Shown piece after piece: positions 45,180 to 54,382 of a stretch of 64,000 bases of DNA. Under the pieces are notes generated by a model, which was not told where the DNA came from, did not search any database, and worked only from the letters and a program-made list of their open reading frames with translations. A program made the position numbers and the translations under genes. Source of the DNA: Nitrosarchaeum koreense MY1 (GTDB lineage: Archaea > Thermoproteota > Nitrososphaeria > Nitrososphaerales > Nitrosopumilaceae). The first letter of the stretch is position 1. Every line of letters starts with the position of its first letter. The DNA lies in NCBI RefSeq assembly GCF_000220175.1, contig NZ_AFPU01000001.1:372001-436000 (forward strand). Reading direction: 5' to 3'.

Positions 45180-45434
45180 ATGTCTGATGACAGGCGTTTT
45201 CAGAAAAAACTAGCAAAATTACAGATTGAAGCAACAATGATGGCAGTAATGTTAGGCATCATTATTTCACTAGGAGTTATTCTTATTTCATTTTCGATGA
45301 GCATGACAATAAAAGAAGTAATTGAAATATACAGAAATTCAGGAATAGTGATAATTTTTATTGGAATTGGAATGTTGATTTTAGTTTTAAAATCATATTA
45401 TCGAAGTATTGATAGAATTGATAAAGGCAGTTAG
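45180..45434 (+). CDS. Small membrane protein with two TM helices
   Basis: About 84 residues: a basic start (MSDDRRFQKKLAKLQIEAT), TM helix 1 and TM helix 2 with a short loop (KEVIEIYRNSG) and a basic tail. The ATG at 45180 fits TTTAATAG near 45151 as TATA element; ATG 45174 is two codons longer. Unknown function. Confidence 0.65.
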   Translation: MSDDRRFQKKLAKLQIEATMMAVMLGIIISLGVILISFSMSMTIKEVIEIYRNSGIVIIFIGIGMLILVLKSYYRSIDRIDKGS

Positions 45435-45479
45435 CACTATTCATAAACTCGAATATTGTAGTTATAAAAAGAGATGAAT

Positions 45480-45644
45480 CTAATGTTTGGGCTTTGCTTT
45501 ATGTTTAGATAGTTCTTCTTTTAACGCATCAATTCTTTTTTCTAATTTCTCTACTCTTCTGTCATCTGCATCTGCTCTTTTTTCCAACTTTGTCAATCTT
45601 CGATCTTGTTGTTGCTCGTGTTGTTTATTGGTTAATTTTGTCAT
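45480..45644 (-). CDS. Small coiled-coil protein, 54 aa
   Basis: MTKLTNKQHEQQQDRRLTKL, then EKRADADDRRVEKLEKRIDA and a Lys-rich tail. Clear heptads of Leu indicate a coiled coil. Its opposite strand is also open but lacks such regularity. It resembles small coiled-coil proteins common in thaumarchaea. Confidence 0.6.
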   Translation of the reverse strand: MTKLTNKQHEQQQDRRLTKLEKRADADDRRVEKLEKRIDALKEELSKHKAKPKH

Positions 45645-45730
45645 ACCCTTTCTAAATTGTCTAAAAACTTAAGGATTTATGAAAATAATACCACGATAAA
45701 GCAAATAAGCCATACAAATATGGATTTAAT

Positions 45731-46732
45731 ATGAAACTGATTATTTTGCTATTACTTTTAGGTATGATTATGCCTGTTTTTGCTCAAGAATCACCATTAG
45801 AAAATATCTCTAATCAATTAGAAAATCAAATCACACAAGACAATCTAAAAAAATTGGAAAGTAGAATTTCAGATATTGAAAATAAAATTAATACAAATCA
45901 AAGTAATACAAATCAAAACAATTTTCAAGTAAACGCGAATGTAACAATTGAGGATTTAGCAAAATTTGAATTTAATCTTAATTCGTGTAAACAAAATGTT
46001 ACGGATAATTGTAAAGAAGTGGGAACAAAATTAGATAAAATTTCTGACGAATTAGATAAAATAAATCAGGCTCTTAAGACATCTGATGATGATTCTAAGA
46101 TACAAAAGATTTACGATCTAAATTATCTACTTATTGGAATAATTGTCGCGTTGGCTATAGCTAACATAGTTAGCATTGGAACCAACAGAGATAGAAAAAA
46201 ATTAGAAACAAAAATGAAAGAGTATTTTGAGAAAACCACCTCGCTAATCGAATCCAAATCTTCTGTTAATACAAATATCGACAAAACAATTGAAGATTTC
46301 AAAGAATTCATAGATAATACTAATTTCTATAAAAATAATGTTCAGAGTATTATTACTGAATTAAGTAAAGTATTAAAAAACACAAAAGTCATTTTAGATA
46401 ATTCCGATTATCCTGTAGGAATAACCTCTGACGATATACAAATGATGGTTAAAGTGGAGGAAGATAAAATCAATACTGCGTTGAAATTATTAGAAAAGAA
46501 AAAGTATTCAGAGTTTATTGATGAATACAAACAAGTAGAATCAATAGACGAAATATTCAAACTACATATTGATGCAAACATATTACAAGATTTGATCAAT
46601 AAGCATTTCCAAGTTGTATTTACTTGTCTTAAACAGATGCCTAAAAAATCAAAGAATGAAAACTGGAACACAATTCTTAATTTGATATTATTAAAAATAG
46701 GAATAGGCGAGACTGCGAATACTCGTAAATGA
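45731..46732 (+). CDS. Secreted/membrane coiled-coil protein
   Basis: The 333-residue protein has a signal peptide (MKLIILLLLLGMIMPVFA), an Asn/Gln-rich extracytoplasmic coil (about 20-125, with two Cys), a TM helix at about 134-156 and a cytoplasmic helical domain. Type I membrane orientation follows from this. No family recognised. It may act as a sensor in the island. Confidence 0.65.
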   Translation: MKLIILLLLLGMIMPVFAQESPLENISNQLENQITQDNLKKLESRISDIENKINTNQSNTNQNNFQVNANVTIEDLAKFEFNLNSCKQNVTDNCKEVGTKLDKISDELDKINQALKTSDDDSKIQKIYDLNYLLIGIIVALAIANIVSIGTNRDRKKLETKMKEYFEKTTSLIESKSSVNTNIDKTIEDFKEFIDNTNFYKNNVQSIITELSKVLKNTKVILDNSDYPVGITSDDIQMMVKVEEDKINTALKLLEKKKYSEFIDEYKQVESIDEIFKLHIDANILQDLINKHFQVVFTCLKQMPKKSKNENWNTILNLILLKIGIGETANTRK

Positions 46733-46901
46733 TTGAAAAGTTTTAGATCTTAACCTTTACGAGAAGCGTCATATTTCTGGGAGTAAAACGAGGGCTTTCT
46801 ATTTTTTTACTCTTAATCCCTAAACTCGTTTATCCATTCTAAAATCTGTAGTACGAAAAAAACAACACATGACTAAAGTAGAATAAATTATTTCATCTCA
46901 C

Positions 46902-47414
46902 ATGGGCAATCTTGAGGTAACTCCAAGATTAGTGGGTTCGCTAGGGGAAGTCTATTACAAGGAATACTGTGAACAGTTTGGAGGATGGGCATATGTCTCA
47001 CTTGAGCAAATCCATAAAAACGGATTCAAAGATGACTATCTAGAGTTCAAACTGGGCTTTCAGCGTTTTCAAATTAAAATTCCTAAAGATATTCAAAATG
47101 AAATTATCGAAATTACACAACCATTCTACATACAGGATAACAATCCGTCATACGTCTTTGATTTTCTTGCTTGCAGATTATGCGATGGGGAGGAGATTCT
47201 ATCGGAGATAAATAACAAAGGATCGCGTGATTTTCGTTGGATTGAAGTCAAGACTTTTGGAGGCAAGGTTAGCAAAAACCAACTAAATACTGCCAACCGT
47301 GTATCTATTCCAGTTGCTTTTTGTGTTGTGTACAAAGTAAAAGAGATGCCCTATAATGTAGAAGTTCAATTCTATTATGACTATCTGCCATCACATTTGT
47401 TAGAAGAAAATTAA
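46902..47414 (+). CDS. PD-(D/E)XK nuclease-like protein
   Basis: The 170-residue protein has E16 (GSLGEVYYKEY), D87 (YVFDFLACR) and E115-V-K117 (RWIEVKTFG), with a following SKNQLNTA helix. This is the E...D...E-x-K layout of PD-(D/E)XK nucleases such as restriction or resolvase-like enzymes. Stand-alone, so either a nuclease of the island or a viral-type protein. It is followed by the TGTTATGCCTAACA repeat field. Confidence 0.65.
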   Translation: MGNLEVTPRLVGSLGEVYYKEYCEQFGGWAYVSLEQIHKNGFKDDYLEFKLGFQRFQIKIPKDIQNEIIEITQPFYIQDNNPSYVFDFLACRLCDGEEILSEINNKGSRDFRWIEVKTFGGKVSKNQLNTANRVSIPVAFCVVYKVKEMPYNVEVQFYYDYLPSHLLEEN

Positions 47415-47465
47415 CACTACATGTTATTTGTCTATTCTCTACGCTAGTTTAACAGACTTCTTCTC

Positions 47466-47721
47466 TGTTAACAATGTAGGCATAACAAAAAACGACATGT
47501 AGGCATAACAGATTTTGTGTTAATCATGTTGTTATGCCTAACAAATCAAAGTGTAGTGATTGTTAATTTTTGTTATGACTAACACATTGCATACAAACGT
47601 TAACAATTATGATTCCTAACAAGTGTCAAGTGTTAACAAATTTTTCTAGTTGTTATGCCTAACAGGTAAAATCATGTAGTAATTTGTTAAATCTGACACT
47701 ATACCTGACACTATCTGTCAG
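47466..47721. repeat. Iteron-like palindrome field
   Basis: TGTTATGCCTAACA occurs at 47530 and 47651, with the variant TGTTATGACTAACA at 47571; ATGTAGGCATAACA occurs at 47474 and 47497 on the other orientation, 23 bp apart. TGTTAACA is found at 47466 and 47631, and CGTTAACAA near 47598. CTGACACTAT is repeated at 47693 and 47705, followed by CTGTCAG. The field spans a 359-base gap with no gene. It looks like a protein-binding array such as an origin, partition site or recombination site. Confidence 0.75.
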
Positions 47722-47773
47722 AGTTTAGGAACAAAAGGAACCGAAATCCTTATTTTAAAATTTAAAAAAACTA

Positions 47774-47900
47774 TGGTCCCAAGCGACGGAGTTGAACCAT
47801 CGACAACCCGGTTTCTGTATGCCTGATATGCTGTTATTCAGTCAGCCATCTAAAGCCAACAACTACAGCCGGGAGCTCTACCAGGCTGAGCTAGCTTGGG
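47774..47900 (-). tRNA. tRNA-Tyr(GTA) with 50-nt intron
   Basis: On the minus strand CCCAAGC pairs with GCTTGGG, giving the C1-G72 pair typical of archaeal tRNA-Tyr. TA-GCTC begins the D arm. The anticodon stem CCCGG (47869-47873) pairs with CCGGG (47807-47811), leaving loop CTGTAG-A with anticodon GTA (47864-47866) after removal of an intron at about 47813-47862. The T arm has TTCAACT. CCA is encoded at 47774-47776. Confidence 0.93.
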
Positions 47901-48015
47901 ACAAAAACAACGAAGTATTCTAGTATTAAAAAACTATCGAAGCCAAACTATTCTGATTAGAGATCATATGTGTTTTGTATAGGCATAAATACCATCTTTT
48001 AAGAAAAGAAGTTCG

Positions 48016-48627
48016 TTGACAGAACAGCAACTATCTTACTCTGGTTACGTCTGTGCTCCTTATTTGCACAATCATGAGTCTGTTAAATTAAAAGACATAT
48101 GGATGTCTTCAAGCAATATTGAGGCATTATACTTTGTAACTGGAACATTTTCAGATGAGAGCAAACCCTACTTTTCTGAATCATCGAATCATTATATTTT
48201 GGGAAAATTCAAAGATAGCCAATTTATCGTAGATGATTTAATCAAACATAATCAAGAAAAAACATCTTTTATTTTTAATGTGCAAAACGAATTATTTCAA
48301 AGAATTGTATCTGGGGAGACAAATTTTGTTACTGTTTACTATTTAGAATATGGGGAATCTCATGATGATTTTCAAGAAGTTGCAGATATTTTATTAAAAC
48401 GAGAAAAAATCTGTGTTGGTGGATTAGGTCACATGAATACATATTGTAAATTGCCTCAAAAATTCACTTTTCCATATTCCAACAATGTTGTAATAATTGA
48501 GGTTGCTAGTGAAAAAGGTCATCAAAGCGTAAAAAAGTACTGCGACCAAACTAAACGCGATGTGAATCGAAAAGGGTTAACGATGACTAATTTGTTGAGT
48601 CTCTCAATTCTTGAAAAATTAAAGTAA
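48016..48627 (+). CDS. Hypothetical protein, 203 aa
   Basis: A soluble alpha/beta protein, start TTG. Segments include SGYVCAPYLHNHES, SNHYILGKFKDSQFIVDDLI and KICVGGLGHMNTYCKLPQ. No family recognised. It sits between tRNA-Tyr and aIF5A, probably outside the island. Confidence 0.65.
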   Translation: MTEQQLSYSGYVCAPYLHNHESVKLKDIWMSSSNIEALYFVTGTFSDESKPYFSESSNHYILGKFKDSQFIVDDLIKHNQEKTSFIFNVQNELFQRIVSGETNFVTVYYLEYGESHDDFQEVADILLKREKICVGGLGHMNTYCKLPQKFTFPYSNNVVIIEVASEKGHQSVKKYCDQTKRDVNRKGLTMTNLLSLSILEKLK

Positions 48628-48736
48628 AAACTATCTATTTAAATTACTGATGGATCATTTTAGTAATTTTTTATCAATTTTTGTAATTGCTTGAAAAAGT
48701 GTAAATGTTAAATATTCGACTAAAATCAGCTTCATC

Positions 48737-49147
48737 ATGAGTAAGCCTGCTGATCTTGGTTCATTGAAAATAGGTTCTTACATTTTACTTCCAGTATCTG
48801 ATCAACCTGATGGTGAACCTTGTAGAATTGTAGAATATGATACATCTAAACCTGGAAAACATGGTGCCGCAAAGGCCAGAATCGTAGGAGTGGGTGTATT
48901 TGATGGTCAAAAAAGACCCCATGTCGGACCAGTTAGCATGCAAGTTCACATTCCGTTAATTGACAAAAGAGTAGGTCAAGTAATTTCAATAATTGGAGAA
49001 ACTATCCAAATTATGGACTCGGAAACTTTTGAAACAATTGACGTCACGTTAATCGATGAGGAAATTAACGGAACTGTTGCAAATGGTCAAAATGTAGAAT
49101 ACTGGAATGTTATGGGCCGAATTAAAATCATGCGTATCAAAAGTTAA
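48737..49147 (+). CDS. Translation factor aIF-5A
   Basis: The 136-residue protein has the hypusine loop SKPGKHGAAKAR (the Lys before His is the modified residue) and the C-terminal OB-fold (VDVTLIDEEINGTVANGQNVEY). It relieves ribosome stalling. Length is normal. Confidence 0.97.
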   Translation: MSKPADLGSLKIGSYILLPVSDQPDGEPCRIVEYDTSKPGKHGAAKARIVGVGVFDGQKRPHVGPVSMQVHIPLIDKRVGQVISIIGETIQIMDSETFETIDVTLIDEEINGTVANGQNVEYWNVMGRIKIMRIKS

Positions 49148-49208
49148 TTCTCAATTAATTTTCATTGTATTCTTTTAGTTTTTTCTATGTTTGTTTTATC
49201 TGGTTGAT

Positions 49209-49586
49209 TTATGATTCAATACTGTCCTGAAAATATCTATCTCTCCAAGACATGATCTTATTGAAAATTTCCAAATAATTATTTTCTTTAGTAGTAATAT
49301 GTATGTGACCATACACATCTTTAAAATAGCCTTCAAAAACCAACGTACATTGTTTTTTAAATAAAGGTATGGTTACTCCTACTTTTTTAATTTTCTTAAA
49401 CTCATATTTATCAATCCTGATAGTTTTTTCTCTGATTACTAACTGTTTTTTTAAATTATTTTTGTTGATGTTTTTATCCACATGACTATTAATTACATCA
49501 GGCCATTTTTGAGTATCAAGTGGCCAATGATGAATATGTACTTTATCTGCCAAGAAATTAATTTCTGAAAATTCATTTTTAGACAA
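49209..49586 (-). CDS. Hypothetical protein, 125 aa
   Basis: A soluble, basic alpha/beta protein with VHIHHWPLDTQKWPDV and LVFEGYFKDVYGHIHIT. No named motif. Isolated gene between aIF5A and a small membrane protein. Confidence 0.6.
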   Translation of the reverse strand: MSKNEFSEINFLADKVHIHHWPLDTQKWPDVINSHVDKNINKNNLKKQLVIREKTIRIDKYEFKKIKKVGVTIPLFKKQCTLVFEGYFKDVYGHIHITTKENNYLEIFNKIMSWRDRYFQDSIES

Positions 49587-49663
49587 TAACTGATTTTGAT
49601 ATTAATTCAACTTAAAGATATACACAACTAGTTTACTAAATACTACTATGTTCTTAAAATCAC

Positions 49664-49966
49664 ATGGTTTCTTTTTATCATGCTTTATTTCTCCCATCTA
49701 TCTTTAATGGATTGTTTTTAGCAATTGCAACTAAAACAAGTATTGATTTTTCTCCCAGTGGAATAGGTTTGATAATTTTTGATATTTTTCAGCCACTTGT
49801 AAATGAGCATAATGTTTCTCTTTTTCGATCTGTTGAAATTATGTTGTTACTGCTTCCGTGGATCTCATATGTGCTTGTTGTAATAAAATTTGGAATAAAG
49901 GGATTGGTGATTTTTGGAATTATTCTTTTAGTTAGTTATGTTATCTTTAATTATTTTTTAAATTAG
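49664..49966 (+). CDS. Small membrane protein, 100 aa
   Basis: About three hydrophobic helices (around residues 5-22, 55-73 and 78-98). No motif. Single gene. Confidence 0.55.
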   Translation: MVSFYHALFLPSIFNGLFLAIATKTSIDFSPSGIGLIIFDIFQPLVNEHNVSLFRSVEIMLLLLPWISYVLVVIKFGIKGLVIFGIILLVSYVIFNYFLN

Positions 49967-50049
49967 TGTATATAAAAAATCTGACACCGATAAATCATCA
50001 GTAAGAAAGCTTCGAAATTACTTAATACAATTTAACAAATTATGTTGTA

Positions 50050-50763
50050 ATGAAATACGTAAAATTGTTTTCAGCACTGGCAATTATTATGGCAGTCACA
50101 ATATCTCCTATGACTGGGGCATTTGCACAAACAGATGTTAATGCCGATGTTAGTGTAACTGCTGAAAAATCTGACAAACAAATCTACAAAGAAAAACAAC
50201 AACAAGTTCGTGAACAAATCAAAGAACAAAGACAGGATCTAAAGTTACAGTTAACTGATTTGCAAAACTTGCGAAATGACAGATTATCTGCACATGCTGA
50301 GATTGATGTAATTCCATCATTGGAATTTACAGGTAAAGTATCTGGTTGGGCAGTTATTAGTGGTCAGGCAGTTCCTGCAACCTTTGATCTTTCTGGTGAA
50401 GCCGGAAAAATTGGTCCACGTGGTTGGAAAATAATTGGAACCGCAACTGCTGAAATTGGAGATCGAGATGTAACATTTGATCTTCAAGGTCATGCAAGAG
50501 GAAATCATGTTTCTCTTAAAGGAACAACTAACGAATTTGACAATGTATTGATTCATCTCAATGGCTATTTTGCACCAGTAGCTGATGATGCTGGTTCATT
50601 TGCACTTGCATTTCACAGATCTGCAATTATCAATGAACAAGCACAAATCAGAATCCCATTGATACTAGTTGGTCAAGTAAATACTACTCCAATTGGTGAT
50701 ACACTTCCATCAGTAGTCGAATCCATAGATATATCCTCAGAATTGACGGCTCTTTTTAATTAA
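50050..50763 (+). CDS. Secreted beta-rich protein
   Basis: The 237-residue protein has a signal peptide (KLFSALAIIMAVTISPM, cleavage after AFA), a Gln/Lys-rich coil (about 45-75) and a beta-barrel-like domain of repeated strands (LEFTGKVSGWAVISGQAV, ATFDLSGEAG, VTFDLQGHARGNHVSLKG). Probably extracellular; function unknown. Confidence 0.75.
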   Translation: MKYVKLFSALAIIMAVTISPMTGAFAQTDVNADVSVTAEKSDKQIYKEKQQQVREQIKEQRQDLKLQLTDLQNLRNDRLSAHAEIDVIPSLEFTGKVSGWAVISGQAVPATFDLSGEAGKIGPRGWKIIGTATAEIGDRDVTFDLQGHARGNHVSLKGTTNEFDNVLIHLNGYFAPVADDAGSFALAFHRSAIINEQAQIRIPLILVGQVNTTPIGDTLPSVVESIDISSELTALFN

Positions 50764-50910
50764 GGGCTATCTCTTTTTATTTTTTTGACTATTTTCCATT
50801 ATGGGATATATTTGTCTCTTCATTAGTAATGCCAATCACATGTTTGCTGAGAATTCAAGTAATAATTTGGAATATCCACAACTAAAATACTTCATCGCAA
50901 AAATTAATAC

Positions 50911-50975
50911 GGATGCTGATGATGAGCGGAAAAGCCGTCTGATGTATGATGAGGATTATGAGTAATGAAGCATCC
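50911..50975 (+). ncRNA. Candidate C/D box sRNA
   Basis: The 65-base stretch has the complete archaeal layout: terminal stem GGATGCT/AGCATCC, C box ATGATGA (50919-50925), 13-base guide, D' box CTGA (50939-50942), three-base spacer, C' box ATGATGA (50946-50952), 12-base guide and a D box variant ATGA (50965-50968). Guide-to-box spacing matches archaeal 2'-O-methylation guides. The targets cannot be given from this window. Confidence 0.7.
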
Positions 50976-51016
50976 CACATATCTTTTTCAATGGTTTGTT
51001 GATTTTTTATATTGAA

Positions 51017-51706
51017 ATGAAACTTGCATCTCTTTTTTCAGGTGGAAAAGACAGCCTTTATTCTATATTCTTGGCAAAAAAACAAGGCTATGAAATAAAT
51101 TGTCTATTAAGCATATTTCCTAAATCTGCTGAAAGTCATTTACTACATCATCCTAATTTACAATGGACTAAACTCCAATCCCAATCCATGCAAATTCCTC
51201 AATTAATAATCGAATCAAACTCAGATGAGACTAACAATGAAATAATTTTGCTAGAAGAAGTTTTGATACAATCTATTGCTCAATATGGAATTGAAGGAAT
51301 AGTACACGGTGGTATACAAAGCCAATTTCAAAAAGAAAAATTTGAAAATTTATGTAATAAACTAAATCTCGAATCTGTTACTCCCTTGTGGAATAGTAAT
51401 CCATTTGAATACATGAATGAATTAATCTCTTCAAATTTCCGATTCATTATTTCCAGTGTCTCGTCTGGAGGATTAGATGATTCATGGCTTGGAAAGATAA
51501 TTACAAAAAATGACATATCTGTTTTATATGATCTCTCTAAAAAATTTGGTTTTAATTTAAATTTTGAAGGTGGTGAAGCAGAAACGTTTGTTGTTGACTG
51601 TCCACTTTTTTCACATTCAATTGATATTATTAAATCTGAAAAAATTTGGGATGGATATAGAGGAAGGTTTGAAATAGTGGATGCGAGGCTAAATTATAAT
51701 GCTTGA
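51017..51706 (+). CDS. dph6: Diphthine-ammonia ligase (Dph6-like ATP-PPase)
   Basis: The protein starts MKLASLFSGGKDSLYS, with the PP-loop SGGKDS, and has the family motifs IVHGGIQSQFQ and FNLNFEGGEAETFVVDCP. It amidates diphthine on elongation factor 2. A TTG-based extension to 50996 is possible, but the ATG matches the family start. It overlaps srp54 by eight bases. Confidence 0.92.
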   Translation: MKLASLFSGGKDSLYSIFLAKKQGYEINCLLSIFPKSAESHLLHHPNLQWTKLQSQSMQIPQLIIESNSDETNNEIILLEEVLIQSIAQYGIEGIVHGGIQSQFQKEKFENLCNKLNLESVTPLWNSNPFEYMNELISSNFRFIISSVSSGGLDDSWLGKIITKNDISVLYDLSKKFGFNLNFEGGEAETFVVDCPLFSHSIDIIKSEKIWDGYRGRFEIVDARLNYNA

Positions 51707-53024
51707 TGGTCTTAAGAATAACCTTCGTGATGCAATTAAGAAAATTGTAAAATCTTCTGGTATAGATGAAGAACTTATCAAAGAACTATCAAAAAATGTT
51801 CAGAGAGCATTATTGCAATCAGATGTTAATGTTAGATTGGTTCTTGAAATTACAAAGCAAATCGAAATACGATCATTAAATGAAACGCCTCCTCCCGGAC
51901 TCTCTAGAAAAGATCATATTGTAAAAATTCTATATGATGAACTTGCAAAACTACTAGGAAAAGAATCTGATTTTGATTTTAAATCTGGTAAACAAAACAA
52001 GTTAATCATGCTTGGAATCCAAGGTAGTGGAAAAACAACTGTAACTGCTAAACTTGCTAAATTTTTAACCAAACAAGGATATTCTGTTGGTGTTATCGGG
52101 GCTGATACGTACAGACCTGGAGCTTTAGTGCAATTAAGAACCATGTGTGAAAAATCTAATGTTGAGGTATATGGTGAACCGAATAACAAAAATTCTCCAG
52201 ATATTGTGAAAAATGGATTAAAGTATTTTGAATCATTGCCTTTAGATGTGATATTAATTGATACAGCTGGACGACATAAAGAAGAAAAAGATCTTTTGTC
52301 TGAAATGGAACAAATTAACAAGGTGGCAGAACCTGACCTCGCAATACTTGTAATTGACGGAACTATCGGTCAACAGTGTTTTAATCAAGCAGAAGCATTT
52401 CATAAAACAATTCCAGTAGGTGGAATTATTATTACAAAATTAGATAGCTCTGCAAAAGGCGGCGGTGCAATAGCTGCATCTGCAGCTACTGGTGCTCAAA
52501 TCATGTATATTGGAACTGGTGAAAGAATTGATGATTTAGAAAAGTTTTCACCAACACGATTTGTTGGCAGATTGCTTGGAATGGGCGATATTCAAGCAGT
52601 TTTAGATTTAGCAAAAAGATTAGAAAATGAGGGTGATGACGTTAGACTAAAAAGAATTTCAAGTGGAAAAATGAACATGGATGATTTCTTCTATCAATTG
52701 GAAGAAGTTACTAAAGTAGGATCATTGAAAGGATTTCTTGATAATATGCCAGGACTTTCAGGTATGGTTAAAGATGATCAATTAGATCAAATGGAAGGAC
52801 GAGTTTCTAAATGGAGATTTATTATTCAAAGTATGACAAAGGAAGAAAAAGCAGATCCTGATCTAATGAATTCATCTAGAATTAAAAGAATTTCAAGGGG
52901 ATCTGGTTGGCCAGAACACGAAGTGAAAGAATTACTAAAAAATTATAAAAATTCAAAAAGTATGATGAAAGCATCAAAAGGAAGACAGATGCAGGGTACT
53001 CTTCGTCGCATGGGATTCGGTTAG
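51699..53024 (+). CDS. srp54: SRP54 (Ffh), signal recognition particle GTPase
   Basis: A 441-residue protein with N domain, G domain ([19 protein letters not shown]) and Met-rich M domain (RRISRGSG-like [16 protein letters not shown]). It binds signal sequences and 7S RNA to target proteins to the membrane. It is cotranscribed with dph6 and pus10. Confidence 0.97.
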   Translation: MLDGLKNNLRDAIKKIVKSSGIDEELIKELSKNVQRALLQSDVNVRLVLEITKQIEIRSLNETPPPGLSRKDHIVKILYDELAKLLGKESDFDFKSGKQNKLIMLGIQGSGKTTVTAKLAKFLTKQGYSVGVIGADTYRPGALVQLRTMCEKSNVEVYGEPNNKNSPDIVKNGLKYFESLPLDVILIDTAGRHKEEKDLLSEMEQINKVAEPDLAILVIDGTIGQQCFNQAEAFHKTIPVGGIIITKLDSSAKGGGAIAASAATGAQIMYIGTGERIDDLEKFSPTRFVGRLLGMGDIQAVLDLAKRLENEGDDVRLKRISSGKMNMDDFFYQLEEVTKVGSLKGFLDNMPGLSGMVKDDQLDQMEGRVSKWRFIIQSMTKEEKADPDLMNSSRIKRISRGSGWPEHEVKELLKNYKNSKSMMKASKGRQMQGTLRRMGFG

Positions 53025-53055
53025 AATTTTTATTTCTTAAATATTGGAAATTAAA

Positions 53056-54216
53056 ATGACTACTCTTAAAGAAATTATCCCTATCTCAAATGAATTAATG
53101 AAAAATTATGGTCTATGCGATAGTTGTCTAGGTAGGCTTTTTTCTAAACAGCTAAATTTATCTTCAAATAAATTACTTGGAAAAAAATTAAAGGCACATG
53201 TAAAAAAATCAACAAAAAAATGTTTTATTTGTAAAAATTTATTGGATAATCTTTCTATGTATTTAAAATTGATGTTAGATGCTTCTTCAAAATATAATTA
53301 TTCTTCAATAGTTATTGGAGCCTTAATCAAACCATCCATTATAGATAGAGATGATTATATAAAATCAAAATACAAACTACGTGGAATTGATAGTGTTAAA
53401 ACTGATATTACAAAAGAACTTGGAAAACAATTTATAAAAAAAACAAAAAAAATTATTGATTTTTTAAATCCTGATCTTACATTTACAATTAACTTTAAAG
53501 ATGAATCATGTCAAATACGCTCAAAATCCATTGTATTATACGGACGATATACAAAGTCTGAGCGAGGATTGCCCCAAAAACAAAAGTCTTGTGCTAACTG
53601 TTATGGAAAAGGTTGTAAGAGTTGTAACCTTCATGGCATTTCTGAGTATGATAGTGTTGAGGGTAAAATATCTGAATTTCTTTTTACTACATTTGGCGGT
53701 ACTACTACAAAATTTACTTGGGTTGGAGGTGAAGATCAATCAAGTCTAGTTTTAGGCTCAGGTCGTCCATTTTTTGTCAAACTTCAAAATCCATTTAAAA
53801 GAAATATTTCACTCCCCAAAAAAATAATTTCTGATAAAGTTGCTATTCATAATTTAAAAATTATATCTGACCCTCCAAAAACTCCTATTAAATTCAACTC
53901 ACTAATAGAATTAAAAATATCTACGGAGCATGAAATCATTCCTGAGAATCTGAAGAAATTAAAGAATATGCTTTCAAATTCTGTTGTGGTTTATGAAAAA
54001 TCTGGAAAACGTTCTGAAAAGACTGTTTCTATTTTAAAATATAAAAAAATATCCAAAAATCTCTTTAATCTCATTATTAAAGCTGAAGGTGGGTTACCTG
54101 TAAAACGATTTGTTGATGGCGATGATGTAACACCTGGAATCACTCAAATGATGAGTGATGGGTGCACTTGTGTGGCATTTGATTTTCTTGAAATTAACCT
54201 AAATGATAACAATTAA
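53056..54216 (+). CDS. pus10: tRNA pseudouridine synthase Pus10
   Basis: The protein has the N-terminal zinc/THUMP region (YGLCDSCLGRLF, KKCFICKNLL), a second zinc knuckle (CANCYGKGCKSC) and the catalytic core. It makes pseudouridine at tRNA positions 54/55. The usual GRED-x-D motif reads GGEDQSSLVLGSGRPFF here: the Asp is kept but Arg is replaced by Gly. Whether this is typical of the phylum I cannot tell. An in-frame TTG lies at 53044; ATG 53056 is preferred. Confidence 0.9.
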   Translation: MTTLKEIIPISNELMKNYGLCDSCLGRLFSKQLNLSSNKLLGKKLKAHVKKSTKKCFICKNLLDNLSMYLKLMLDASSKYNYSSIVIGALIKPSIIDRDDYIKSKYKLRGIDSVKTDITKELGKQFIKKTKKIIDFLNPDLTFTINFKDESCQIRSKSIVLYGRYTKSERGLPQKQKSCANCYGKGCKSCNLHGISEYDSVEGKISEFLFTTFGGTTTKFTWVGGEDQSSLVLGSGRPFFVKLQNPFKRNISLPKKIISDKVAIHNLKIISDPPKTPIKFNSLIELKISTEHEIIPENLKKLKNMLSNSVVVYEKSGKRSEKTVSILKYKKISKNLFNLIIKAEGGLPVKRFVDGDDVTPGITQMMSDGCTCVAFDFLEINLNDNN

Positions 54217-54241
54217 CTAATCCCTGTTTTTCAGATTATTC

Positions 54242-54343
54242 ATGCCCATGAGAAAAAAAGGTAAACATGCAAGACGTGCCGATCAACGAGCTGATAGACG
54301 TAGAAAAAAGACTGCAAAATCTGGAAAGCCAAAATCTAGATAG
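54242..54343 (+). CDS. Tiny Arg/Lys-rich protein, 33 aa
   Basis: MPMRKKGKHARRADQRADRR, then RKKTAKSGKPKSR. Extremely basic, probably binds nucleic acid or the ribosome. It lies 25 bases after pus10 in the same direction. An internal ATG at 54248 may be the true start. Confidence 0.55.
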   Translation: MPMRKKGKHARRADQRADRRRKKTAKSGKPKSR

Positions 54344-54382
54344 AATCAACCTTTTTACATTCTAATTCCGCGAAGTGATACA

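Noticed and set aside
47466-47721. CRISPR array
   Set aside because: Repeats are short palindromes in both orientations with irregular spacing and no equal-length spacers; no cas genes are in the window.
50801-50964. A 54-codon frame from ATG near 50801 to TAA near 50964
   Set aside because: It overlaps the C/D box sRNA layout, has no recognisable motif and its C-terminal codons are explained by the RNA boxes (repeated ATGATGA).
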